DNA from: Nyssa sinensis
Lineage: Eukaryota; Streptophyta; Magnoliopsida; Cornales; Nyssaceae
Assembly (NCBI GenBank): GCA_008638375.1
Contig: CM018048.1
Location: forward strand, 53,953,347-54,017,346
Length of the DNA stretch: 64,000 nt
Direction: 5' to 3'
The translations under genes and the position numbers were made by a program. The notes under the pieces were generated by a model. It was not told the origin of the DNA. It saw nothing but the letters and a program-made list of their open reading frames with translations, and made no database searches. Of the stretch, positions 48,316 to 60,749 are shown piece by piece. The stretch's first letter is position 1. Each line of letters begins with the position of its first letter.

Positions 48316-51300
48316 TCAAATTAGCTGCCCAGCGCATAGAGTCATTAGCGGTAGCAGCAAACTCACCATAGAGAGCTGGGAGGGGATGAGAAGGGGCATG
48401 CTTGCAGAGTGCTTGGAGGGAGCCCTCACAGCGACAGCAGGTGCAATTGCATGTGGACTAGGGGTGCTCTGTTGCTCATTTGTAGGCAATGGGTTTGGAG
48501 ATATATCATCTGGAGGTGGTGTGAGATGCACTCTCTTCTTGTCACTTGTATCTTGACCTGTAGATAATGGGTTTATTATAGTTCTGCATATAGAGTACAA
48601 GATAATTGCAGTATCAAAAGCCAACAACTTTGGTCAAAAACATAAACTTGGAAGTTATAGAACAATCTTGAGACACATTTTATCGTGACAACAACAGGAT
48701 AACAAAACAGAAAATTTTAAGGAACTAAAATACAGAGTAATAGAAATATGAAGAAGCTATAATAGTCTTTTCTTGAGGAATCTGGAAGCCTTTGAATGCC
48801 TGGTCTAGGATCAGTGTTGTGATCAATAACTTTGGAGGCTCTGAGCTAGCTGCAAGACCTCACTCAATCTCCAGCTGCAAGAACTGTACTTGATTCTCTC
48901 CAGACTGAAGAAATGTTGCAGGAAGAAAGTTTTTTGGTACACTTCACCAGCATCTAATCTCCTATCCAATGACAGTACCAGGAATAGACACGTAGAATCT
49001 CTAGCTTTTGATATTAAAACCTTAGCATGCTCTTTTGACTTTTGTGCAAGCGAGCTAGGAAATTCTGAGACGAGGGTGAGGTGGCGGATTATGTGGAGGT
49101 TGAGGGGGGTGAGGTGGTTTGGAGTCCTCTCTTTAGAAGGAATTTGTTTGACTGGGAAGTGAGGGAGGTGGAGGAGCTAATGTCTTTGTTGAATAGTTGT
49201 GTTCTTAGAAGGGAGAGAGAGCATGCTACGACTTGGAGGGTAGACAAGAAAGGAGGGTTCTCGATGAAGTCTTTTTTTCATTCTTTAATTGGGAAGAAGA
49301 AGAATTTACATGACAATTGATATGGAAGTCTAGAGTTTCGAAAAAAGTGGCATTTTTTTGTTCGGCGGCGGCGGCGGCTTGAAAAGCGGTTCTTACCTTC
49401 GACAATTTTAAGAAAATGGCTTAAAATCTCCCTAGCCAGTGTTGTGTGTGTAGGAGGAAGGAGGCCCTTGAGTCCTTGACCATCTTTTTGTTCTTTGCAA
49501 GGTGATATGCGATGTATGAGATTTGGTCCTCTCTTTACTTGGCTATAAGTGGGTTATGCCGGCTACTTTGAGGAAAGGTTTTCTTGAGTTGGCGTGCTAG
49601 TAGAATGAGACAGGATCTAAGAAGTATTTGGAGGATGGCTGCTTTATGCCTAGTTTGGAGAAACAGGAGGGAACGAAATCAGCATACTTTTGAAGATAAG
49701 AAACTTTCGATATGGGACCTTAACAGATTCTTTTTTGCATTTATGGTTTTTTGCGTGTAAAGGAGTTCCCAACTAAGTCTAGATTCTTTTTGTAACTTTT
49801 TTGGGGGACTTGATGCATTAATTTTTGCAGCCTCTCTTTTTTTGTACATGGGTTAGCCCTCCTTAGGCTCCTTTGTTTATATTACCATATCTTACTGATC
49901 CAAAAAATAAGCTAGGAAGGGCTGAAAGAGGCCAATGAAAATATTGTTCCAGCCTCTGAGATGTCTGTACTAATGGTATGGACTGCGACTTTGGTTCCTT
50001 TTTTAATGAAATTCTTGTTTACTAACTCAAAAAAAAAAAGGATGGACAACTACAAATAAATTTCACTTGCACCATAGCCCATGCATATGACACTTATAGA
50101 ATTAATGTTTCTTATAGTCATTATAATGGCCATTATTTACCATTAGAAAGTCCATAATCACCATTCTGAAATGCCTACCTTTTTCAACTTCTATTACTTG
50201 GCAACCAAAACTAAATATTAAATTAGGAAGAAATTGTCCATATCTAATATTACTTAAAATGGAATAAAATTAAATAGTTTATAACATGGTATTACAAGTC
50301 CAGTACAGTATCCCCATGTAATGCAATGATGAAAGAACTATCCTTAAACCATTGAAGCTACGCAAACAAAGGAAGTTGGGATCAACTAAGTGGGACATTA
50401 CCAGAACACAAGAAACGAGAAGGGTCGATTTCACTTACAGTTAGAATGGGACCAACCCAACTTCAAGTTTTCCCTGTCAAACACCATGCGATAACCCGTC
50501 ATCAAGTTTTCTGCATAATAAAAGTTGATTGGGGTCATCAAAAAATTGGCACACACAAAGATGGCTAACAAGATAGCAAAACAAAATAGAGGTTCAAGAT
50601 TGCAAAAAATGGAAGAGAATGTACTCACGTCCAATGATACCCAATTCTTCATATGTAGGATGTATACCTAAGCAGTATACAGTGACTCCCTGCACCATAA
50701 AGTTTAGTGATAATTCCTCTCAACATCTATTGCATGAACAAATTCTGCATTACATTGCTAAAGAAACCATCAAAAAATCACAAAAAAAGAAAAAGAATAA
50801 AACCTAGAGAAAGCTAAAGGACTATTTTTTATTTTGGGTAAAGTTAATCTGAGTTCGATAAGAATGAGAAGAAAGGAAGACAAGAAGTGGATGAGTTGAG
50901 ACTCCATCATCTTTCACTTCCTTACTGCAGATTATATTATAATGATTTGAACATAATGCCCCCATAAATTTATAAACTGATAATATCCTCCCCTCCCCAC
51001 CCCAAAAGAAAGATACAGTTTTCTGTTGTCAGAGATTTGGGCAAACTGAATGAAAAAGCTCAAATTGTTTACATTAGATCCTAATAGGTTTTAGAAATTG
51101 ATTACTTTAACTTCAGCAAAGCAATGCACAAGTAGGAGAAATAATTTTTCTAGACAATAGGAACTTAAGAAGCATGGACACGGCATTTTTCACAAAAATA
51201 GAACACTGATATATCAAAGACACATTGAATATATTTTTTATTATTTTATATGATTATATAATAAAAAACTAAAATTATTTCAATCAAAATTGACAATTAA

Positions 51301-54300
51301 AACACATAAATCACAACAATATTATAAATTATATCAAAATAACAAAGTCATTAAATAAAATTTCAAGAACTTGTTCATTTAACCATCAAGATCCATGATC
51401 CAAGCTCAAAAATAAATTTGCTAATTACTACAAAAAACATGTATGTATATATATATATATATATATATACCCCAAAAGAAATGCAAAGAAGACTGAAGAG
51501 AAAACAGGGAAATTTCAACCAAAAAAAAATCTAAAAAAGTGTCCACAACGTGTTCTTAATGTGTCTGGGGCACGTCCGAAATTCAAAAATAAAAATTAAA
51601 AACAAAGCGGACACTCTTTTTTTTCCGAGACATGTCCGAACATGTCTGACAAAGATATGTGAATCAAAATAGAGTATTTGTGCTTCATAGGTAGGAACAC
51701 TAAGAGAATTTCTTGTAGATTGTCATAGTAAATGATCACACTGACATAGGGGAATAGGGAGGAGTTCAAAAAATAAAATTTCTGAAAGAACAAACTTCAA
51801 ACACAAGGTGGGCCTACAAGGAACAAAAACTTAATATGATTATCCAGATTTTACCTAATTACAAAAGAACTCAAAAGTGGGATTTGCCTTCCCCAATCCC
51901 CGTAGACCAACCAAAAAACACATTCTCAGAAAATCTTGCTTTATCTTATGAGCCGTCAAGTCCACACCTTTAAAACATAGGCAGTTCCTCTACTTCCATA
52001 TGCACCATGAGCCAGATCAGCTCCACTTTCTTAACCATAAGACTTATCCGACCAGCTCACCAACCATGCCAACCATCAAATAAATAACCACCACTTCAGG
52101 GAACATTGAACAAAACCCAAAAGATGTGATAGTAGTAACGATCACATCTCTCCGCCAATGCTACAATGGTTGAGAACGTGAGCCACAGTCTCTTCTGCTT
52201 CTTTGTAAATACAAACACCACTTGGGAAGCATTTTACCTCTTTCAAACTATGTTGCTAGTATCAACGCTTTCCGAAAATTGCAAAAATTACCCCTTGCAT
52301 TTCTGAAATAACATTGTCCCCCATGTCAGTCACATCGGACAAATACCGTTAACAGAAATAGCTCATTTACAAATTTACCATCATATTTTAATACTATTTT
52401 TAGTCAAAAATCAACAACTCTCTTTATTTTTCTCTCTCCTCTTTATTTCTCCGGTTGTAGTGATATCTCTCTCTCCCTCGTATTCTTGATGACCCAACTC
52501 CTCTCAAATTCTCTCTCTAATCTCCATAGGAGGAACCCACAACACACTACAGTCCTAACCACTCCACCGTCCACAACATCCAGCCACCACCGAAAAACTC
52601 TCTCTCTCTCTCTCTCTCTCTCACCGAAGCCACCGTAGGTGAAAACCGCTATCGTCATCGCCAGGATCCAGCCAACGCCATAGCCACCACCATCACCAAA
52701 GCTACCAATCGCATGAAGCACCACCACCCCCATTGTCCATTCAATCCATTAATCGCGATTGTGTTCAGTCACTAAGGTTCGATTCATACCTATTGGGATC
52801 AAGACTAGGCCCAACTAGTCGAGTATCAATTTATGAGTTTTACATTTGAATTATAGAACTTAGGAGAATATTTGTTGTTCTTTGTTAGAACTTGATCCCT
52901 GGAGAGACAGGATAAAAGACGCTTATTTTTTGTGGTGTATTTAACTTCAAGTCAGTTAGATGATAACGAACACAACATCAAAGTGGAGATGGGGTATATA
53001 TGTATGTAAGGGATGGAGGCCATTGTCCATCATTGACCCCAACGTTTTCCAATTAAGAGTACAAGTTTGAGTTGTTGAAGAGATATCGATGCCATCACTT
53101 TCTCACCTAGGTATTATGCATATGAAAATTCTTTCAAATTACGGTTGTGTACGGTGGTGCCGTGAAGGGGGAGGGGTGGCAGCAGCTATGTGTGGCAACA
53201 ATGGAGAGCATAGATAAATCATCCCGTGTAGATAAGATTGTCAAAAAACCCACATATATTTTCTCACCATTGGTGTTGCTCTTAGTCATTTTTTTCTTTT
53301 CTTGGTCATGACTTGTGAACTTTATCTCTTATTGATTGGAGGTGTAATCTTGGGTGCTCTGTGCTACTGTTATTGTTTGTCTTAGGTTTAGTGTGATGAA
53401 TTTTGATTTTGACATTTTCATGTTAAATATGCAGTACAACAAAAAAAAATCTAGGTTAATTCACTTTGACGATTGTTGTTACTTTTCTTGTTCATGATTG
53501 TTAAAATAGGTCCAGGCATAACAATGAGGTATTCATTCTGAATATTGTATACATATTCATATACATATATGTGTGTGTGTGTGTGTGTAGATGGGTGGGT
53601 GTGCGGATATAGGTGGGTGGGATCTGCTTTGATACCAATGTTTTATTCTTTTAATTTTATTTTTCTTAGCAACCAAAGAGTGGGGAAACAAGAGTAATAT
53701 AGGGAAAACCAGAGGACAACTAAACTTTGTTGGGTGTTTAAATCATTTAAATTATTGGAAAAATATTATTTTATTCTCTATTGCTTGGCTCTTTTGTGAT
53801 GGATGAAATTGGCTGGTTTGCTTAATTTTATGACTAATGGCTTATGCATCTGTAATATTAATTTTGGGGCTCTTATGCATCTGTTTTGTGAGTTGATATT
53901 TTGGAGAAATGAAATTATCTTTATAGATAGAAAAATTTTAGAGAGAGAAGCTATTTTTAGAGAGAGATTAATTTTCTTTAATTTTAGAGAGAATTTTATT
54001 TGGAAAAATGAAATTTAAAAGAGAGACTAGTGTAAATATTTAGAGAAAAAACGATTTTAAAGAAAATTTTAGAAAAAAAAAATTGATTTTTTGAGAGATG
54101 TTTAACGGAGAGAGGGAGTAATTTTAAAGCGAAGCCAGTTTTTAGAGAAACTAAAATATAATTTTCATAAAATATATGATTTTAGAAAACAAAAATTCCA
54201 TGTAGAATTTTAGAGAGATTTAAGAAAGATTTTAATTTTTAGGGGTTTTAAAACATAGTATTCTTTATGAATTTTAGAGAGGGGTTTTAGAATTTTAAAG

Positions 54301-57300
54301 ATAAAAGAGATTTTAGGTATTTTAAAGGTATAAATATTTCAAAGAGAACATATTTTAGAGTTCTGCCTAGGGAATTTTTTTTAGGGATAAGGGGTATAAA
54401 ACAAGGTTAGTTTTGTCATTATACGTTATTCTATTGGGGCAATATAGTCTTTCTATTGTTTTCTAGGGCAAAACAAGCATTTTAAGAAATTTATTTGCAT
54501 ACATCATCAATTTTCATCTCTGTTTGTAATGGCATTGGACGGCAGGGGGAATCTATGAATAACACATGAACTACAAGGGCCAACGGATGCAGTGTTATTT
54601 CAGAACTCTAGGGGTAGTTTCGACGATTGTCAAAAACCCTAGGGAAGGTAAGTGTAATTATCCCTTAATAATATTGTGCCTCATTACTATAAACTCCTTC
54701 AATTTATACTCAGATGACAAAAGTTCAAAAGCTATGATGTGGTTACCTGATAATTGGGGAGTTGAAACATTGGATTCGTGATTATAAAGCTTTGGTTCAT
54801 AGCAAACACAAGTTCCATGTGAGGAATGTTAAGCAACTCCGGTGAACTGTATCAGGAAAAACAGATGACAATCAAACCCAAGGAAATGGGAGAAGACCTT
54901 CAAAGCATTCTTCATTTATCATCCAAATTTACCTGGCTTCATAGCAGTAGGGAAATCCTTCTATGCCAAAGCTTGTAGCATTCACTCGATTGTCAAACTA
55001 TAGTCAACAAACAATAATATTTTAGACCACGTGGGTGCGAAATGAACATAGATTGTAGAATAAAGGACTTTAGAATTACCTCCAAAACAACTTTTTCATA
55101 GATTTCAGATGGAAGATATGTGAACGATGTCCCACTGTCCACCAGTGCCTGGAATCCAGTTTGCTTTAGACAAGAACTCCCAACACAATAACTCTTCACT
55201 TCAACTAGGTAGGTAATACTGAAACAAGTCGCAAGTATATTACAGAAGGCATGCTAAGGACATCAAAGCATTTATAGAAATAAAGACTCAACTAAGACAA
55301 GTACTTGGCTTGGAAAATTTACATTAATATTAAACAGTAAATAAATAAACATACTATTTTCCATTGTAAGGCAAAAAAGAAGTAGATTGTTGAGTGGCAA
55401 GCCCTTGGTCACCAAATAAAATTCTCCCAGAATAATTCTCATGAAAACAAATCGAGAAAGAATTCGGAACCAATCCTGCTTTTGCAAGCATGCTTGGAAC
55501 AGAAATGTCCCCCAGTCCCAATCCCATAAGACCATCAGGAGCAGCATCTCCATCAAGATAACTGCCACTTTGTTTCCTGCCGCAGCTGAATTGAAAAATA
55601 AAGAGAACGAAAAAAAAGAACTATATAGTCCAAATATTAATAAAAATGAAATCAGAGTTGATGGAACTGCTAAAGACATCACATTGGACAAGCAGCACAG
55701 GAAAACAAAATAAACACACCCTATAACAACCGAAGCCTGCACCGAACTTTGAGGTGCATGTTCACCGACTGATGCCAAATGTAATTGGTCCTCAAAAAGA
55801 AATCCAGAACTCGAGGTGTTTGCTGAACTGTAATTAACAATATAAGGGCAGGGCTCCTTCAGACTTTTGCAGTTTGCATGCAAGTCACATAATTGACGGC
55901 TGCAAGATAGGCGCTTGCTAGTGCTTGATACAGATGGGCTATACTCACTCAGATCTCTATCCTGCATAATAGATGCCCCATATACAAGGGAGCACCTGCC
56001 AATCAATCATTGGAATTAACTGCTAAACCTGTCATCAATTCTTAGCAAGACTGCTCCACAAGTCAATTGAAATTTATAGAACACAAGCTTTGATTGTATA
56101 TCCTTTACTCATTTACCCATTAATTAAACATGTACGTAGGAATCTAAAAACATTATTTTCAGATGAAAAGGCTCGAGAACAAAGATGAGAAAACCCTTAT
56201 TTATTGGGCTAAGAAAGTTAGTGTGCTGCGTGATTTATCTTCATAAATTTCTTCCTTAGCACCCTGCTTAAAGTTGTATATTGACAAGAATGAATAAATA
56301 CATTGACAAGCAGCATTAATTGACAATTTTATGTGTTTCTAAGGTTTAACTATAATATAAAGAGGCTACTCAAAGTGAAATGAGAAGAATGAAAAAATAT
56401 ACTTATAAAGTTGTAGGAATAAGGTCTGCAAAGCAAAAAGTGAGAATAAATTGATTTTATCGTAACAAACCAAGCAAAGAAGGTTACCACCAGCTATTAG
56501 CTTGAGTGGTAACTGCAGCCACTCCCAAAGGGAGAGGTGCAGGGTTCAAGTCCCGCTGGGACATGGGTGTGTGTGAGTGTGTGTGTAGGTTACCTATCAC
56601 AAACAAAAAAAAATGCAAAGGAGGACAGTCACAGATAATTGGCCTACCAACATATAATGATAAGAAGACAAAGGAGCACATTGTATACAATCACAAGGAA
56701 CCCAAAGTAGACTGCTTCCAGCATCCAGTGCAACAAGAAAAGAAACATTTGGTGTCCCTATATCAATCCATGTGTAATGCAACCTGTAAATTAAAAATTA
56801 GAGGCTATCAACTGCATGAATAGGATGGAAGCAGAAATAAAGATTAGCATTGGAATAAAAAAATTAAGCAATTTTTTTTTTATTTCCATTAATATTATCA
56901 ATAAGAAGATTCCAATGCTCCCCAAATATTTCAAGACATCCTGAATTCTACACAATTTTCATTACATGCAACATTTTTTATATAAGTAAAATAATTTTAT
57001 AAAGAAAGCTAAAGAGAGGGGGTGTGGGGCGAGCCCAAGTACATGAAAGATGTACCAAAGAAAACAGAAAAGAAGCCTAAAAACCCTTGAAACAAAGAAA
57101 GCACCTACCACTCACAACCACTCGTTACATCAAATGCATATCCTTCAAAAACTCGATGTAAACTACCTGATTTCTTTCATATAATTGAATAAATTCAAAC
57201 CCTGCATACTAAAAATCATGGATCCTGAAGTGATGTCTGAATTACTGACGTAACTCTCACACCAATCCCCTGGGGGAGGATGGATTCCTTTGATAGGTCA

Positions 57301-59618
57301 AGGAAAATTCTCTACAGAATAAAGGCAAAGCCAAAAAGGAAAACAAAGAAGTATTCACCCAAAATATTAACAGCCAAAATCTCTATAAATACTATTTGAA
57401 AAAAAAAATCCCTGAGATAGCATAACCTGTTTATTGAAGAAGAAGAAGCCCACCTTAGAGGGATCCAAATAAATGCAGCGCAAAATCCTGCCCCCTCTCT
57501 GTTATAGTATGTTTAAGATTTAAATACACCACAGGATGTCCATACTTTGACATATTGTGTCAATCTAGATTCAGTACAAATGTGAACCAGAACTACGAAT
57601 GAGAAACAAGGTATAACAATATTGTTAGACTTTCGAAACCTAGGAGCTAGAACAGACAAGACAGTTGAACCATCAGAACTGCAGAGTGACAAAGTTCCTG
57701 GTTTTTGAACTGAAGTTTTAGTAGCAAAACCAGTCGCAGATAACTATTTTAATTTGTTAAATTCTGCTCCTAGTTCATGAATAGGATTTATTCGAAGAAT
57801 CTATTTCTATTTTAATTTGTTAAAATCTACTCCTAGTACATAAATATTAAAAGAATTTATTTTCGATGAGATTAATAATAATTCACATAAAAGAATCACA
57901 CCAAAATTAGTATTGAGAAAAATAATTTTTTGAATAAAGCCTAAGGTTTGTGTGACCAGTGGATGACAAACCCCATCACTTGTAATTGGCTGTTTGGATG
58001 GGAAGCCACAATATTTCAAGTGAATTTATGGTGGCACAGACTACCAGTAAATCTTAGTTCCCTCAGCATTTCAACTTTACCACCAAGTGCCACAATCTTG
58101 ACTTACCATTTTCTTGGCTAGTATTTTGTCTCGAACTAACTGTTTCACAGTAATATATTCATATTCACCCTATTATTATGTATTTATGATTGCTCTCTCA
58201 CACCTTGCTGTTCTGGTGATAGAAAGTAAGTTAGTAATCACTCTGGCCATGTTTCATGCAGTTCATATAACTTCTGCTTACTTCTATTACCATCTTAATC
58301 ATTAGACTTCCCCCATAACATTATATGGCTCCTAAAGTTCCCCCAAGGTTAACCAGTCCTCAAAATTATGTGCACGCAACCACACAGTCACACAAAGAAA
58401 GAAAAGGGTTGCAAAAAAGGGTCCACACACATAATGTCTTGCAAAAACTGGAAGAATAAACCTTTCTCCTTTAGCATATACTTAATGTGCAGTGAAAATT
58501 GAGAAATGGTTTATCATCTTTTCTCCATTACCCTTTGGCTCATTCAATGTGGTATCTCCATTAGCATAAACTTAAGATACAGGGAAAACTTGGAAAGAAC
58601 TGATCGCCTTTTCTCCATGACCCTTTGGCTCATTCAATGCAGTATTGGCTACTTGAAGTAGCTTGCATTTCTCCTCAAATTTATTCCAGTGTTTTGAGTC
58701 GTAAAATACTCTAGGTTCCCAGATTGTAGGACATAAGCATCGTGGAATTTTGGTTCAATCAAGAAGTCAAGCGAAAAAAGCAGGGTTTTAAGGAATTCCA
58801 TAGTCATGTCTTAAAGATGCTTCATTTTGGGCTTTTGAGCCCAACTAACTTTCTATGTATAGTCGTCTCCAACATTCTCAAAGCCACTCTTGACTCTTAT
58901 GTTTGGAGTTGTCTAATATTTAGGCATTCCTGCACCCCGTCACTGCTCGGGAGATTCAAACTGAACATTAACATACTCTCCTCATAAATGAGGGCAATTA
59001 GGTGTTCACACCACAGAATAGTCAGAAGCCCCAAAGGGCACATTATATTTCTTCCACAGCCTGTCGGGTGGCGATTGTTCTCCTCCCAATTGTGGTCACT
59101 TAGGGCTGAGGAGCGTAGGCCTCTGGGAAATGGGGATCTTTCCCAATCTCATTTTCAAAGATGCGTCTGGCATTGTGATAAAATTGTTCCCCTTTTAATT
59201 TTCTTCCCCCTCATTTACCCAAAATCAAACGGAACTTCATTATAAATTTATTGTCTTTACACACACTAACAAACTATTGACCCCTAGAGAGAGAAAGAAG
59301 GAGCTCAAATCGTGAATTAACTTACCATCCCAATTCGTTCCCGTAAGAGAAAGTCTCGCTTCCTTCCGACGGAACCAACAGCTGATTCTGCGAGCCAATC
59401 TTCATCCTCTGCCGGTTCAAATCGCCACTCAGAAGCAACCTGAAGAATTCCACGTTCCTCTGCTTCGGCCATGAGACATTACCCTTTCTCGAAACCCAAA
59501 ACGACTTCGCTTCATCGGAAAACCTGTGAATGAGCTTCGACATATACGTAACAGCAACAGATGTCTCCGTGAAGAGAAGAAACACCATTAACAGAGTAAC
59601 CACACACCGAGCCGCCAT
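48316..59618 (-). CDS. A1-family aspartic protease, GPI-anchor type, 10 exons
   Basis: Complete model of 526 residues. Exons in coding order: 59326-59618, 56648-56783, 55720-55961, 55355-55585, 55080-55218, 54933-54997, 54747-54846, 50629-50689, 50439-50510, 48316-48557. All introns are GT-AG and the phase closes exactly. The start is the first in-frame ATG and begins a signal peptide (MAARCVVTLLMVFLLF). The catalytic aspartates are D118 in LDAGSSLLWVPCDC and D328 in VDSGTSFTYLP. The motif IGQNLMTGYRMVFDRENLKL marks the end of the protease fold. The tail has a proline/serine-rich stretch (NPLPTNEQQS, RAPSK) and a hydrophobic C-terminus (MVSLLLPLMTLC), expected to direct GPI anchoring at the cell surface. 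It matches plant aspartyl proteases of the At5g10080 / 'aspartic proteinase-like protein 1' type; the substrate is unknown. The first catalytic triplet is DAG rather than DTG, which I recall in some members of this subfamily. Introns 1, 7 and 9 are long and hold transposon remnants. Confidence 0.93.
49062..49909 (+). mobile_element. 5'-truncated L1 LINE in protease intron 9
   Basis: Plus-strand reading (with frame changes and stops) gives the C-terminal part of an L1 protein: VVWSPLFRRNLFDWEVREVEEL, WRVDKKGGFSMKSFF, then a zinc-knuckle-like RVT-associated region (SRVSKKVAFF, LTFDNF, CCVCRRKEALES, EIWSSLYL). It ends in an A-rich tail (CCAAAAAATA). A 9-bp direct repeat, AGCTAGGAA, flanks it at 49053-49061 and 49910-49918. 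It is antisense to the protease gene and sits inside the intron between exons 9 and 10. Confidence 0.82.
49945..50040 (+). mobile_element. Short L1-like 3' tail
   Basis: Just beyond the previous element, a block ending TGAAATTCTTGTTTACTAACTC plus ten or more A resembles the 3' end of plant L1s. Too short to show coding sequence or a target duplication. Confidence 0.4.
50690..51849. other. Protease intron 7, first part
   Basis: Intronic. AT-rich, with an (AT)n tract at about 51446-51470. A region at 51170-51660 has wording like GACACATTGAAT and GACATGTCCGAACATGTC suggestive of an old dispersed repeat, class unknown. Confidence 0.4.
51850..52260 (-). pseudogene. L1 LINE fragment (zinc-knuckle RVT region) in protease intron 7
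   Basis: The minus strand reads CIYKEAEETVAHVLNHC, the conserved cysteine/histidine signature of the RVT-associated domain at the end of plant L1 proteins, followed by stops and decay toward 51850. It abuts the MULE at 52273. Confidence 0.7.
52273..54664. mobile_element. Second MULE of the same family, in protease intron 7
   Basis: The right end (54590-54664) contains AGTGTTATTTCAGAA, CTAGGGGTAGTTT and GGTAAGTGTAATTATCCC, matching the right inverted repeat of the element at 1774-4067. The left end matches in inverted form from about 52273 (TTTCTGAAATAACATTGTCCC) but its outermost 30 bases are diverged. Sequence inside includes a CT/CACC-rich part (52430-52740) similar in style to the first element but no recognisable captured gene. 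Older than the first copy judging by the decay of its ends. It ends about 80 bp from protease exon 7. Confidence 0.75.
56489..56586 (+). mobile_element. Short tRNA-derived SINE in protease intron 2
   Basis: Contains an A-box-like TTAGCTTGAGTGG and a B-box GGGTTCAAGTCCC (about 56548-56560) at tRNA-like spacing, then a TG-rich tail. Flanked by the 8-bp direct repeat AGGTTACC at 56481-56488 and 56587-56594. It lies 61 bp downstream of the exon 2 donor, in antisense orientation to the gene. A true tRNA is unlikely because no matching acceptor stem is seen. Confidence 0.72.
56784..59325. other. Protease intron 1 (2.5 kb)
   Basis: Contains an L1-like tail on the minus strand near 56975-57110 (TTTTATAAAGAAAGCTAAAGAG) and otherwise unrecognised sequence. 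Directly repeated wording at about 58500-58650 (CTTTTCTCCAT, ACCCTTTGGCTCATTCAATG) shows a local 110-bp duplication. No separate gene is supported. Confidence 0.5.
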
Positions 59619-59631
59619 TAATGCTAAAACC

Positions 59632-59649
59632 CTAGGGCTTGAAGAGCAT
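59632..59649 (-). promoter_or_regulatory. Five-codon upstream ORF in the protease leader
   Basis: An ATG at 59649 opens a tiny frame (MLFKP, stop) that ends 13 bases before the main ATG at 59618. If the leader is transcribed from further upstream, this could reduce or regulate translation. The stop overlaps an AAACCCTA telo-box-like stretch on the plus strand (about 59626-59634). The transcription start is unknown. Confidence 0.4.
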
Positions 59650-60745
59650 ATAAGCACTGATCACAACGATTTCTTTCGTTACAGATCACCGAAAATCAAA
59701 AGCTCCGAGAACACATCGTCATACATCAATATAGACATGCAAACATATATAGAGAGGGGGGGGGGGGATGGAGATTGGGGATTGGGGATTGGGGAATTTG
59801 CAGAAGTTCGGCCTTGTTGGGTTTTAACAAAAAGCGGAAACTTTGCAGAGCTGAGGCGGAGAAATTCGAACTGGGGAGGAAGCTCTTAAAACAGAAGCAT
59901 GGCTAACATGCGCGGTGAGCGCAGTAGCCACCACCAATAATGTTCTGGTTCTCGTGATCGAAGGGTGGCGTAAGTGTCAGAATGTGAATCAAAGGAAGGG
60001 CGAAATGTTTTTGATATCGTGATATGTGCATGCATTACGCCGATAAAATACTAAATTAAAAATAAAAATATAATGATTGATGTTTAAAGAGAAAGCAACG
60101 TAGAACCGCCACGTAAGTGGGACCCGCAGCTACACGTGCTCTTTTTGACTCGATATCCTTGGATTCTTCTTTCCTTGTACTGTGTTCTTACTTTTTCGCT
60201 TCATTGTCAATTTGGTGATAGTGAGTTTAGGAAAATTCTTCTTTAATCAGCATCATTGCACTCATGTTAGGACAATTCCAATCCATGTCACATTTTATGA
60301 GTCATTTTTAAATTTTATTTGAGATATTATTTTTAAAATTTAGTGTTAATATAAGAGTTGAGTGTTAGGTTAATAAAAAGTAACAAAATTATAATAAGTC
60401 AAAATTTAAATTTAACTATCAACTAAGTTTATTAATTTTTATTAAACAAAAATGTCTTTTAGTATTTTTCTTCAACAATAATTAAATTGAATTTGCATAA
60501 TTTTTACCCAAATTTTAAGAAAGTTTTTTAAAATTTTAAAATTCAATAATTCAAAATATGTAAATTCGTTTTCAATAAAATTTATATATATGGATTCTAA
60601 AAATCGATATTTATAAAACAAGATTCATATATAATATGAAATTTTGATAAAAAAATTGTTTCTCAAATTATAAAATTTTACATTTAAAAAAAAAGTAATA
60701 AAATTTGTTATCAATTTTATTTATTTTTTTGAGGTGCATTTTGGA
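59650..60745. other. Upstream flank of the protease gene
   Basis: The first few hundred bases should contain its promoter. A run of 13 G occurs at 59757-59769, followed by a short GGGGATT repeat. No TATA box could be assigned with confidence. Further out the DNA becomes AT-rich intergenic sequence. Confidence 0.4.
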
Positions 60746-60749
60746 TGTC

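Noticed and set aside
52443..52733. Glycine/arginine/glutamate-rich minus-strand frame in the second MULE
   Set aside because: Composition comes from a (CT)n tract and CACC-rich DNA; no captured gene could be identified.
55272..56006. Long 244-codon open frame on the minus strand read as one protein
   Set aside because: It runs through two introns of the protease; only 55720-55961 and 55355-55585 are exonic, joined in a different frame.
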